This document shows positions 18,450 through 26,400 of a stretch of DNA of 64,000 bases, piece after piece. Every line of letters begins with the position of its first letter. Positions within the stretch are counted from its first letter, which is position 1. The translations under genes and the position numbers were made by a program. This stretch comes from Shewanella acanthi (lineage in GTDB: Bacteria; Pseudomonadota; Gammaproteobacteria; Enterobacterales; Shewanellaceae): contig NZ_CP080413.1 in assembly GCF_019457475.1 (NCBI RefSeq), forward strand, positions 2,852,001 through 2,916,000. Direction: 5' to 3'. The notes under the pieces are model-generated. The model was not told the DNA's origin and made no database searches. It saw only the letters and a program-made list of their open reading frames with translations.

Positions 18450-19752
18450 TGTCGCTCATGCGCTCCACGTTACCTATGCGCTCGTAAAATTTAATCAGCT
18501 CTTGCTCGGTTTGCTTATCGACGAAAATGCCACGCAATTTGAATTCTTCCAATAAATCATGGAAGCGAAGCTTCTCTTCATCGCCAATAACAATATTGGT
18601 CAGCAATATGATGTGATCTTGATTGAGGACCAGCACTTTTCCAGAGCGACCTCTCGATTGGACAAAATTGGCCGCAAGATGGGTTTCAACTTCTTGTACG
18701 TATTTTTTATTAATATTGAGGCGCTCACCGAAATTAAACTGCGCCATCGCAAGCTTCATAATGTTTTCAAGCCAATCTAATGAAGAATCTGAGCGGATAA
18801 ACTCCGTAACCAGTTGCCTTTGACTCCGAAACGCATACGCAAAGGCCTCCAGCTTAGGCTTTAAATCTAATTGGCAGTCAATCACATCTCGGGCAATTTC
18901 CCATAACGGACGTTTTTCGACATCTTTGAGTTGGAGTAGCTCCAGCATGGTCAACATAGGAAATAAGCGTTCAGCTGACGCTTTGAACATAATGTATCCA
19001 TGGTTTTTTACATGGCTGCGCTCATTGCTCGCTCGCTCATGATCCATGATAAAGTACAGAGGTTTAGCACTTGGCTCTTTACCTTCTAGCCAAGATGGAA
19101 GTGACAAACTCAGTTGCGCGGTATAAGTAAAACCGTAGAAAGACAAAAAATGCTCAATTTCACTCAGCAAGTACTTTGGGCGGCTTGCCAAAAACCTTAA
19201 GTCTTTACGGAACACTTTGGATAAAAAAGGTAAATAAGGTCGCTCAGAAGGTTCAAACGCGCCATCGTCTTTCATTTCGCGACGTAAAGTTTCTAACATC
19301 TCGCGCTCAAGAAAATTTAGATTGCCATTAAAGGATTCAATCTTTTGCCCTCCCGCGAGATTGGTAAACATAGATGCAATTCTGCTATCACCAGCATTAA
19401 TGAGCTCTTTTTGGGCACGAAATAGTAATAACTCAGGACTCACAGCAAAGATGTCTTTATTATCAAAGTACATCTCCCTAAGTACATCCCAAAAGGCTTC
19501 TTCGCCTAGTTTCTCTTGCAGTGTATTTCTGCAATCGGTGACAAACTGATCGTATTCGTATTTTTCAACTTTTTTGCGCAGCAACCCACGTAACACTAGG
19601 CCAATAACAGCATCCCATTCAAAATCATTGCCCTTTGTTCTAATAGGCAAATAGCTATTAAGACTATTTTTATTAGGAATGTCTTTTTCTGTTTGTGGTA
19701 ACTCAGCGTTTATCGGCATAGTAAATTTATCTGTCATCATCTCAAAGGCCAC
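18415..19752 (-). CDS. dptG: DptG (DndG), phosphorothioation-dependent restriction protein
   Basis: DptG is the middle gene of the dptFGH restriction operon and its product is needed with DptF and DptH for attack on unmodified DNA. The 445 residues are mostly helical with no recognisable catalytic motif, as is usual for this family. A C-terminal segment (KVLVLNQDHIILLTNIVIGDEEKLRF) followed by a RGIFVDKQTEQELIKFYERIG helix is characteristic in layout of a winged-helix end. The start overlaps the dptF stop by 11 bases and its own stop overlaps dptH by 35, showing tight coupling. The identity rests mainly on position and size. Confidence 0.85.
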   Translation of the reverse strand: MAFEMMTDKFTMPINAELPQTEKDIPNKNSLNSYLPIRTKGNDFEWDAVIGLVLRGLLRKKVEKYEYDQFVTDCRNTLQEKLGEEAFWDVLREMYFDNKDIFAVSPELLLFRAQKELINAGDSRIASMFTNLAGGQKIESFNGNLNFLEREMLETLRREMKDDGAFEPSERPYLPFLSKVFRKDLRFLASRPKYLLSEIEHFLSFYGFTYTAQLSLSLPSWLEGKEPSAKPLYFIMDHERASNERSHVKNHGYIMFKASAERLFPMLTMLELLQLKDVEKRPLWEIARDVIDCQLDLKPKLEAFAYAFRSQRQLVTEFIRSDSSLDWLENIMKLAMAQFNFGERLNINKKYVQEVETHLAANFVQSRGRSGKVLVLNQDHIILLTNIVIGDEEKLRFHDLLEEFKLRGIFVDKQTEQELIKFYERIGNVERMSDSGDAVYVRKTI

Positions 19753-21451
19753 TCACTTCAAAATACTCATTGTCTTGATTGGTTACCTTGTATCTTTTGT
19801 CGGACTTGAGGATTAATAGTGTTTCCTTTTTATTGGCGACAGACACTATTTGCTCAATCACTTCATCGAGCAATAAGACCGCATTTTTATCATGTTTATT
19901 AGGACGATAACCTTGAGTTATGCGCTGCAATAGCCCAAAAAGGTTCATGCTGATTGGCATAGGTTTGAGTGGTTTATCATCTACAAGGAGTTGAGCAAAA
20001 AATGCACCTATTTTATTTGAAGCATTTTGTGAGATCGCAACGAAGTTTGGCTTAACATCTAACTCAACCGCTGTTTTGAAGCCGTTGTATTCGCTAATAA
20101 AGTAAGCATCTTTATCAAGTGTATGTGCATGACGATTACAATATCGATGCACTGCTGCAATCAAGGTTTCCTTGTAAAATGAATTCAATACCTTTTTTTG
20201 CTTACCTGAACCATCAAAATTCTTATGTAACAACCAGATAGAGGAATATTGATCAACTAGGATATTATTGAAATCAGCCTTGAATGAATCAATAAATCCT
20301 AAGCTCATACCGCCATCATTACGGAGAATATAAGCTAGTCGTAAACAGGATGCTGCTGACTTTAGCTCGTAAACACCTAGAGGTTTTAATTGATTTTTGA
20401 GTAATTCAAAATCATCTCCCGTTACTCCCAAACTATATTGCAAGACAAATTCATCTATATTTCGGGTATGTAAATTACTGGGGTCAAAGGTTTTTATATG
20501 TTGTAAAAGCTCGTTATCGCCACCTAAAAACAAGTTGTCAAATAAATAACCTTTCATTGCCAATATTTGAAACAAAAAATCCAATAAGGCACGTGCGGTT
20601 AAAAATTGGTCTTTTATCAGCCTAGCTTTAAGCAAAAGATCTATCACTGACTGTTGTACTGCAGGTAATGCAAGCAAGGAAAAATTAGCTGTCACACTAT
20701 CATGTCCATACTTTTGAACTTGATTCTGGTGAAGTGCATAAAATGGATTATCAAGAGTTTGTGCTGTTAACCGCTTAATAAGTTGCAATGCAAAATCAGA
20801 AGTATTCCCTGCATCAGAGAGCGAAAATTTAGGGTAATCTTCAAAATCCAAAAACACATACTTGCTTGGTATATCTTCCCGACGACCAGACAAAAATGAC
20901 TTAATGGCTAGAGTGATTTCGCCGTGCTCTTTACTCCCTTCTTCTGCGTAATTACCCAGCATCCCGATGTTAATGCCTACCACCAGTGGACGGCCTGACT
21001 CTTTAAACTGCCTAAAACGCTCATCAAGGGTATTAATAGCAGTTTGGTCGGGATTAAAGCTGTGGGTAGCATCTAGATGGAAGTCTATTTTTGATTTCCA
21101 TTGATTTTTATACTGGGTGAGGATTTCTGACTTGCCATCCCCACTGGAGCCACACAGGAAGACAATCTGTCCGGGCTGACACTGCTGCAGCTTGTTTTTA
21201 AAATCAGCTTCAATATCAGTCTGGATGTAGATGTATTTTTTGAAAGTAGATAGGACACTTTCAGCAACTCTGTCAGTGCTCACAGCAAATGGTGAGGATT
21301 TGGACAGAATAGACAAGGCATCAATGAGCTTCAATGACCACTCCCTGGATGAAGAAAGAACAAATTTCTTTAAGTTTATCTCCTTAACTATAAGAAAGTC
21401 ATCAATATTTTTGCAAAACCTGAACAATGTATTAATTTCATTCCAGTCCAA
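19742..21451 (-). CDS. dptF: DptF (DndF), phosphorothioation-dependent restriction NTPase
   Basis: DptF is the first gene of the dptFGH operon. The 569-residue protein has a P-loop at about residue 100 (VFLCGSSGDGKSEIL) and a following strand FHLDATHSFNPDQTA, so it should bind ATP. The reading frame opens just 9 bases upstream of a TTG at 21451, and no ATG is available nearby, so TTG is the probable start. Shine-Dalgarno support is poor. The divergent gap to the GTPase gene (21452-21740) must hold the promoter. The family call follows from the P-loop position and the linked dptG and dptH. Confidence 0.87.
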   Translation of the reverse strand: MDWNEINTLFRFCKNIDDFLIVKEINLKKFVLSSSREWSLKLIDALSILSKSSPFAVSTDRVAESVLSTFKKYIYIQTDIEADFKNKLQQCQPGQIVFLCGSSGDGKSEILTQYKNQWKSKIDFHLDATHSFNPDQTAINTLDERFRQFKESGRPLVVGINIGMLGNYAEEGSKEHGEITLAIKSFLSGRREDIPSKYVFLDFEDYPKFSLSDAGNTSDFALQLIKRLTAQTLDNPFYALHQNQVQKYGHDSVTANFSLLALPAVQQSVIDLLLKARLIKDQFLTARALLDFLFQILAMKGYLFDNLFLGGDNELLQHIKTFDPSNLHTRNIDEFVLQYSLGVTGDDFELLKNQLKPLGVYELKSAASCLRLAYILRNDGGMSLGFIDSFKADFNNILVDQYSSIWLLHKNFDGSGKQKKVLNSFYKETLIAAVHRYCNRHAHTLDKDAYFISEYNGFKTAVELDVKPNFVAISQNASNKIGAFFAQLLVDDKPLKPMPISMNLFGLLQRITQGYRPNKHDKNAVLLLDEVIEQIVSVANKKETLLILKSDKRYKVTNQDNEYFEVSGL

Positions 21452-21740
21452 ATGTGATCAAATAATCAACTATACAGACGTTGAAACCATATAAAGTATT
21501 AGTATTGGTGCTTTGTCATTACTACGCTTACTCAATTCACTGATTTACAATTAGTTAAATAAGTTGTTCAGTCTTTAAAAAAGTCTCTTTAAACCAAATA
21601 GCAAAGATGCCAGCTGACACTACATAGATATCTGAATTTGGTTAATCGGAAAATCGATATCTGGAAATTCACAAGGTATTCGCAAGCTCACGATTATTGC
21701 GCTAACTTTATGTTTTCAAGGAAAAGAGAAGAATCAGTCA
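21452..21740. promoter_or_regulatory. Divergent gap between dptF and the GTPase pair
   Basis: 289 bp without a gene separates dptF (minus) from the first GTPase gene (plus). It is AT-rich and holds two copies of GATATCT-like palindromic heptamers (21627-21633 and 21656-21662) 23 bases apart, a possible regulator site. AAGGAAAAGAG (21720-21730) gives the GTPase gene a ribosome site. No sure promoter boxes are seen. Confidence 0.4.
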
Positions 21741-22649
21741 ATGGAAAGTGAAGTTGAGCAAGAGCTAAAACGAAAAATTGCGGCTATCGCCGATGATAGA
21801 GGCCCTATTAAGTTCTTACTGGTTGGTAGGACTGGCGTAGGTAAATCAAGCACTATCAACTCATTATTGGGAACTGAATTAGCTCCAGTAGGCAAATTCA
21901 ATCCCACAACGATGGATATAACATCATACAGCTATACACATGACGATATTGATTACCAAATTTACGATACTCCTGGACTTTGTGATGACCTCCCAGAACA
22001 AGGAAACAATGATAAATATCTGAAAAAAATCTCAGATACAGTAAAAAAAATTGACCTGCTCTGGTTTGTTACTGAACTCTCTGCAACAAGACTTTCTGGC
22101 GCAGAAAGAGAAGGGATAAAACTAATAACTAAAGCAATGGGACCTAAAATTTGGCAGCACGCAATAATTGTATTTACACGAGCTGACTTCTCAGATGAAG
22201 AGTCCTTTAATCTCGATCTGAAAGAACGAACACGTATTATTCACTCAGAGATCAGGAAAAATGCTCCAAGATTAAAATCAGATATTCCCGCAATAGCGAT
22301 AAGCAATTCTAGCAGTTTACTTCCAGATGGAACCCATTGGCTTGGTGAACTTTTCACTAAAATATTCGAACAGATCAACGAGCGAGTCGCTATCAAATTT
22401 CTGATCTCAATGCGAAATGATATAGGCATTGGCGAGAAACATGAAACTAGTGGCAAAAAGCATATTGAACCTCCACGCATTCCATTATCAAAAGGCCAAC
22501 AACAAAGAATAAGAATCAACGCGTTGGACAGGCTTAAAAACGCTGCAGCGGGTACTGCTGCTGGGGTTGCTGTTGGGAAATACTTTGGTAAACCGGGGGT
22601 AATTGCAGGAGCAATTATAGGCTTCCTGTGTGGATTATTTTCAGATTAA
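21741..22649 (+). CDS. AIG1/Toc-like GTPase with C-terminal glycine-zipper membrane segment
   Basis: This 302-residue protein has a full G domain: G1 LLVGRTGVGKSST (27-39), G2 threonine in NPTTMDI, G3 DTPGLCD and G4 IVFTRAD (a TxxD variant of NKxD, as in AIG1/GIMAP and Toc GTPases), G5 AISNSS. The last ~40 residues (AAAGTAAGVAVGK, then GVIAGAIIGFLCGLF) form a glycine-zipper hydrophobic segment that could insert into membrane. A second GTPase gene follows after 11 bases. Such GTPases occur in prokaryotic islands near defence genes and are sometimes annotated as 50S ribosome-binding GTPase by G-domain similarity only. Its function is unknown. Confidence 0.8.
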   Translation: MESEVEQELKRKIAAIADDRGPIKFLLVGRTGVGKSSTINSLLGTELAPVGKFNPTTMDITSYSYTHDDIDYQIYDTPGLCDDLPEQGNNDKYLKKISDTVKKIDLLWFVTELSATRLSGAEREGIKLITKAMGPKIWQHAIIVFTRADFSDEESFNLDLKERTRIIHSEIRKNAPRLKSDIPAIAISNSSSLLPDGTHWLGELFTKIFEQINERVAIKFLISMRNDIGIGEKHETSGKKHIEPPRIPLSKGQQQRIRINALDRLKNAAAGTAAGVAVGKYFGKPGVIAGAIIGFLCGLFSD

Positions 22650-22660
22650 TGGGGTAAAAA

Positions 22661-23398
22661 ATGACTTCTATAAATCGCGATAATGTTGTATCTCTACCAG
22701 ATGATTTTATTTCAGTTAAAGATGCTCTAGTCGAAAGGCTATTCAAAGAAGTTCGCTCTGACAATATATTCTTCGATGTAATCTTAGCAGGCCGAGCAGG
22801 TGTAGGAAAAAGCAGCACTGTAAACACTTTGATGGATAAAAAGGTGACTAATGTTGACAGATATAAAACAGGCACGACTGAAATAATGACGTTTCAGCGC
22901 GAGTATGGAGGTATCAAATTTAGATTTACTGATACTCCAGGACTTTGTGATTCAATGCAAGAAGAGCGAAAAGACATTCAAAACTTAACTGAGTTAAAAA
23001 AACGCATCGCTGGGTCTTTTTGTTTACTCTATATAACAGAAATAGACTCATCAAGAGTTGCTAGTGATGAGAAAAGAGCAATAAAGATGTTAACTGAAAC
23101 ATTGGGTAAGACAGTTTGGAATCAATCTATAATTGTATTCACTGGAACAGATAGAACTTCATCCCAAGACTACGAAAGTGTACTTTCCAAAAGATCTGAG
23201 CTACTAAAGGAAACTATATACGCCTTTTCAAAAATTAATGTTGAAGAGCAAATCTCGGTCGTCAGCCTTTCTAACAATTTAAAAACACTTCCTAACGGGC
23301 AGACATGGATGCCCACGCTATATGAAAAGATACTGCAGGCATTAGTTGTCTATCCTAGTATACAAAAAATTCGGCAAAACCATTTAAGGAAAGCCTAG
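22661..23398 (+). CDS. Second AIG1/Toc-like GTPase of tandem pair
   Basis: The 245-residue product carries G1 LAGRAGVGKSST (42-53), G2 threonine in YKTGTTEI, G3 DTPGLCD, and G4 IVFTGTD, again the TxxD form. It resembles its upstream neighbour across the G domain but lacks the C-terminal hydrophobic tail, so it should be soluble. Start ATG follows GGGGT. The 11-base gap and common strand point to co-transcription. One membrane-tailed and one soluble member suggests a heteromeric pair, as in septin or Toc34/Toc159 pairs; this is inference. Confidence 0.8.
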   Translation: MTSINRDNVVSLPDDFISVKDALVERLFKEVRSDNIFFDVILAGRAGVGKSSTVNTLMDKKVTNVDRYKTGTTEIMTFQREYGGIKFRFTDTPGLCDSMQEERKDIQNLTELKKRIAGSFCLLYITEIDSSRVASDEKRAIKMLTETLGKTVWNQSIIVFTGTDRTSSQDYESVLSKRSELLKETIYAFSKINVEEQISVVSLSNNLKTLPNGQTWMPTLYEKILQALVVYPSIQKIRQNHLRKA

Positions 23399-23587
23399 CC
23401 ATAGGCTGAATTTATAATAAAATTTCATCCTACTTAAAGTGTAAATTTAGATATTACTATGCCAAGATGATCTCTTGGCCTGCTATTTTAATTTTTCTCT
23501 ATTTTTTTCTCCCTTAAGCTCAATGCTGCTACCTTTTATTATTCACTTATTATCTAGTAGGACTCTATGGAATACGAGGGGACGATT

Positions 23588-23833
23588 ATGTGCATGTGCG
23601 AATGTTGCTCTGGCTGTAGAAATAATGATTGGTGTACTTGTGGATGCGGATGTTGTGGTAGTGATCAAGCTATTCAGCAACATTCTGAAATAACAGGATT
23701 ATTATTTTATAAGAGTGGGGCTGAACTTGCCTTTGGTTGCAAGACATTTGCTCCATTTATTGAATACAATGATTTAGAAAATCGATACCATGAGATATTT
23801 ACTAAAGCGAAAAGCTTTAGACCACACCTCTAA
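23588..23833 (+). CDS. Small very cysteine-rich protein
   Basis: From the ATG at 23588, which has GAGGGGA 6 bases before it, the frame gives 81 residues. The first 24 residues contain ten cysteines in CxC, CC and CxxC patterns (MCMCECCSGCRNND, then CTCGCGCCG), suitable for zinc, copper or iron-sulfur binding, metallothionein-like in look. The rest is ordinary. A longer in-frame start at 23567 would add 7 residues but has a weaker ribosome site. It follows the GTPase pair by 190 bases with no clear operon link. Family unknown to me; coding is supported by ribosome site and composition only. Confidence 0.45.
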   Translation: MCMCECCSGCRNNDWCTCGCGCCGSDQAIQQHSEITGLLFYKSGAELAFGCKTFAPFIEYNDLENRYHEIFTKAKSFRPHL

Positions 23834-23902
23834 GCCAAAAACGGGACAAGTGCAGCTAAACAGCGCTTGTCCCCACAAAACAACTTTCATTTATAAAACA
23901 CA

Positions 23903-24088
23903 TCACAATGCATCTCGCTCAACAATTCGTTCATTAATCCACCCTTCTATTTCACTTTCTATCCAAGCCACCGCCCTATCACCCAATGACACTTGTTTAG
24001 GAAACTTCCCGGCCGCAATCATGCGATAAATTGTTGCTTTGGTTAGACAAGTGATTTCAATGACTTCTTTCAGTTTAATGAGCTTCAT
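23903..24088 (-). CDS. alpA: AlpA-family phage transcriptional regulator
   Basis: The 61-residue protein is a single excisionase-like helix-turn-helix: MKLIKLKEVIEITCLTKATIYRM is split here as helix 1 (LKEVIEITC), turn and recognition helix (KATIYRMIAAGKFPK), followed by VSLGDRAVAWIESEIEGWI, the signature of AlpA proteins that control integrase genes in P4-like islands. The ATG at 24088 has AAGGAA upstream; a longer frame to 24349 runs into the radC gene on the other strand and is not used. It diverges from radC. It probably regulates island excision or neighbouring genes. Confidence 0.88.
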   Translation of the reverse strand: MKLIKLKEVIEITCLTKATIYRMIAAGKFPKQVSLGDRAVAWIESEIEGWINERIVERDAL

Positions 24089-24218
24089 GATGAGTTCCTT
24101 GGTTATTGTCTCATCACATATGCGCTTCCAGTAATTTTTAACTTTTTTCCGATTTCCAAACCTTTTCAGATATATATCACCGCTGTGCATATACCGATTT
24201 AGCAACCTTGGAGGCGCT

Positions 24219-24701
24219 ATGCACAAAGTGATTACCCTACCCCGCAACAGCTGGTCACAAACCTCATCGCAAATCTTAGAAACCGCAGCAGGCATAGTCG
24301 CTGAGCGCTTTGTGCGCGGCGATGCCTTCTGTAACCCACAGGCCACCATGGACTTTCTGCGCTTTAAGCTTCACCAGCACCAGCGCGAAGTGTTTGGCGT
24401 GATGATGCTCGACAGTCAGCACCGACTGATTGAGTTTAATGAGATGTTCTTCGGCACGATCGATTGCAGCAGTGTGTACCCACGAGAGGTGGTTAAAGCC
24501 GTGCTGCTGTGTAACGCCGCTGCGGTGATCTTCGCCCACAACCATCCCTCGGGTTGTCCTGAGCCATCTATTGCCGACCGGAGGATCACAGAAAGGCTCA
24601 TCGAAGCTCTCACTACCATCGATGTGCCGGTACTGGATCACATCGTCGTCGGTGATACCTGCGTTTCTTTCGCCGAGCGCGGCTATATCTCAAATCCATA
24701 A
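24219..24701 (+). CDS. RadC-like JAMM/MPN domain protein of mobile elements
   Basis: The 160-residue protein is the short, island type of RadC. The JAMM metal site is complete: Glu57 (HQREVFG), His107 and His109 in AHNHPSG, and Asp120 in SIADRRIT. The family has long been called DNA repair protein RadC, but its true reaction is unclear; JAMM proteins usually are metallopeptidases or deubiquitinase-like. The start has TTGGAGG behind it. Such genes are common beside AlpA and integrases in P4-like and Vibrio/Shewanella islands. A near-perfect 15-bp hairpin follows the stop. Confidence 0.92.
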   Translation: MHKVITLPRNSWSQTSSQILETAAGIVAERFVRGDAFCNPQATMDFLRFKLHQHQREVFGVMMLDSQHRLIEFNEMFFGTIDCSSVYPREVVKAVLLCNAAAVIFAHNHPSGCPEPSIADRRITERLIEALTTIDVPVLDHIVVGDTCVSFAERGYISNP

Positions 24702-24703
24702 CG

Positions 24704-24737
24704 GCATAAAGGGCTCCCACTTGGGAGCCCTTTATGC
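24704..24737. terminator. 15-bp hairpin after radC-like gene
   Basis: GCATAAAGGGCTCCC and its complement form a 15-bp stem with loop ACTT, starting 3 bases after the radC-like stop. There is no T-run after it on the plus strand; the next gene's GGAG follows at once. It may act as a partial terminator or processing site. Confidence 0.6.
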
Positions 24738-24750
24738 GCTGGAGTGCATC

Positions 24751-25113
24751 ATGATTGAATTTACCGATAGCTTTTCCCAGGCGGCGGTTGCAGAGGCCTG
24801 CTCAGCCTTTCCGGCATTGCTGGAACGCATCTGCCTAGAATTAACCTTGCCGATATTTATCCGCCCACGGGATGAATATGGCGATATCTGCGGCCCTGCA
24901 GAAATCATTCCCCCCGACCGCATCCGCAAAACGCAGCTGTTTGTTTGCCAGCGCGACATGGTGGATAACCTGCCCAAAGAAATTGGTTTTTGTCATATGG
25001 TCCGCGATTGCGACAAGTACGGCACGCCCCACGGTGAGTGGCGGATGATCTTAAATGGCAGTTATTACAACCACGGTGACAATGCCCATCCGCAGTGGAG
25101 CAGTCACACTTAA
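24751..25113 (+). CDS. Island hypothetical protein (120 residues)
   Basis: The ATG at 24751 has GGAG 6 bases upstream. The product (MIEFTDSFSQAAVAEACS at the start) has no signal peptide or membrane segment. Five cysteines and the stretch GYHxxD-free, Trp-poor composition do not match a family I know. A longer in-frame reading from 24571 overlaps radC and is rejected. The gene stands in a run of island genes each preceded by a hairpin and a GGAG, so it is probably expressed with radC. Function unknown. Confidence 0.65.
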   Translation: MIEFTDSFSQAAVAEACSAFPALLERICLELTLPIFIRPRDEYGDICGPAEIIPPDRIRKTQLFVCQRDMVDNLPKEIGFCHMVRDCDKYGTPHGEWRMILNGSYYNHGDNAHPQWSSHT

Positions 25114-25187
25114 GCTCGTACTTACACAAGCCCGTCTGCACTTAAGCACGCTTTACCCGTTTCCCTTTACTACCCCCCACACCCCAT

Positions 25188-25218
25188 GCCCACAGTGCTT
25201 AGCGCTGGTGGGCTTTTT
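25188..25218 (+). terminator. Intrinsic terminator before DUF2787 gene
   Basis: GCCCAC / GTGGGC outer stem with inner AGTGC / GCGCT pairs is followed directly by TTTTTG. It ends transcription from the preceding gene, and the next gene's TTTTGGAG ribosome site follows within 10 bases. Confidence 0.75.
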
Positions 25219-25233
25219 GTTTTGGAGTCCAGC

Positions 25234-25641
25234 ATGAAAATCTACCGCGAAACCACATTGCCACTGCCAGAGCCCTTTTATGAAGTGTTAGAACGACAAC
25301 TGGCAGCACTCAATAACCCCAACATCAACATCGTCACCTTTAACTACCGTGATCCCGACTACAGCTATGAGCGCGGCGGTTATCACCCGGTAGAAATCAA
25401 TCTCTACCGCCAAGGGGATTACTGGTACCTCAATTACTTCACTGACTTTGCCTACTGCGGCGGCCCCTTCCCTGAGCTTGAGAAAGAAATGGAAGTGCTG
25501 TTTCAGGAGAAGGAGGTCTACAACAGCTTCTTTGGCCGTTGTTACCTTCGTGATGCTGACAGCTTGGTTCGGCTGCTACTGGAGAACTTCTGTAACTACA
25601 TCGAGATGGAGGTGTATCAGCTGCAGGTCAGCGCCGACTAA
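25234..25641 (+). CDS. DUF2787 family protein
   Basis: The 135-residue product has the conserved core of DUF2787: FNYRDPDYSYERGGYHPVEI is seen at residues 36-55, followed by WYLNYFTDFAY and, near the end, a LLENFCNYIEMEVY helix. The family occurs in Vibrio and Shewanella integrative elements and has no known function. The ATG at 25234 has TTTGGAG upstream; the longer frame from 25186 starts in the terminator stem and is rejected. Confidence 0.85.
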   Translation: MKIYRETTLPLPEPFYEVLERQLAALNNPNINIVTFNYRDPDYSYERGGYHPVEINLYRQGDYWYLNYFTDFAYCGGPFPELEKEMEVLFQEKEVYNSFFGRCYLRDADSLVRLLLENFCNYIEMEVYQLQVSAD

Positions 25642-25749
25642 GGTTGGTGCCCACAAAGGTATTGTGGGAAGCAGTAAACCTAGGCCCGATGCGGGTTTGG
25701 GAATGGCTGCTTCTCATATTCACGCAATAGCCAAAAGAGGGAAGCAACG

Positions 25750-26316
25750 ATGAAAGAAGTCGAAGCGGTCAAGAACCGCGACACCATCAAGCTTATCAGC
25801 TACCTGCTGGAGCGCCACTTTGGCCAGCAGATGGCCGATGTCTGGAATATTGGTCTGAACCTAGCGCTGCGGATCTCTGACTTACTGGCGATTAAGTTCA
25901 GTGATATCCAAGGGGATCGCTTAAGCATCATTGAGCAGAAGACGGGTAAGCCAGCCAACATCAAGCTCAACGATAAGACCAAGGCGCTGATTGATGCGAT
26001 ACATGAGCGTCACCCAGAGCATGTGTATCTGTTCCAATCCTACCGCTCAAGCCAGGCCAAGGATTGGCATGCCCCCGCGAAGCCATTAACGCGCCGTGCT
26101 GTCGCTAGGGCGTTCGCCTATGTCGGGGAGGATATCAAGCTCGCCCTAGGCACCCACTCAATGCGTAAGACCCGAGGTTATCACTTGTACCAAGCCAGTA
26201 AGGATATTGGGCGAGTGATGCGTATGCTCCGCCACCAATCCGAAGCCGTAACACTGCGCTATATCGGTATCACCCAGCAGCAAATCGATAAGGATTTTGT
26301 TGAGCTGGAAATCTAA
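25750..26316 (+). CDS. Minimal tyrosine recombinase (catalytic domain only)
   Basis: This 188-residue protein is a tyrosine-type site-specific recombinase with all catalytic residues: Arg41 (ALRISDLLAI), Lys64 (EQKTGK), His136 and Arg139 (GTHSMRKTRG), His162 (LRHQS) and nucleophile Tyr171 (LRYIG). It lacks most of the N-terminal SAM-like core-binding domain that integrases of 300-400 residues have. GAGGGAAG stands before the ATG. It is 5.4 kb from the tRNA remnant at 31668, so it may not be the island's main integrase; it could act on internal sites or as a gene-cassette recombinase. An N-terminal truncation is possible but the start and ribosome site look natural. Confidence 0.88.
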   Translation: MKEVEAVKNRDTIKLISYLLERHFGQQMADVWNIGLNLALRISDLLAIKFSDIQGDRLSIIEQKTGKPANIKLNDKTKALIDAIHERHPEHVYLFQSYRSSQAKDWHAPAKPLTRRAVARAFAYVGEDIKLALGTHSMRKTRGYHLYQASKDIGRVMRMLRHQSEAVTLRYIGITQQQIDKDFVELEI

Positions 26317-26354
26317 CCCCTTCACTACGTAACACCACTCAGTAAACCCCAACC

Positions 26355-26386
26355 AGAGCTGGCCCCTTAAGGTCCGGCTCTTTTTA
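26355..26386 (+). terminator. Intrinsic terminator after recombinase gene
   Basis: AGAGC and GCTCT close an imperfect stem (with TGG/TCC(G) and CC/GG around a TTAA loop), followed by TTTTTATTT. It sits 38 bases after the recombinase stop and just before the TAGGAG of the next gene. Confidence 0.75.
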
Positions 26387-26400
26387 TTTAGGAGCGTCCT

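Noticed and set aside
24089..24349. Longer N-terminal extension of the AlpA gene
   Set aside because: It overlaps the radC-like gene on the other strand and has no ribosome site; the ATG at 24088 has one.
24571..24750. Upstream extension of the 120-residue island protein
   Set aside because: It lies inside radC in another frame and the ATG at 24751 has a good GGAG.
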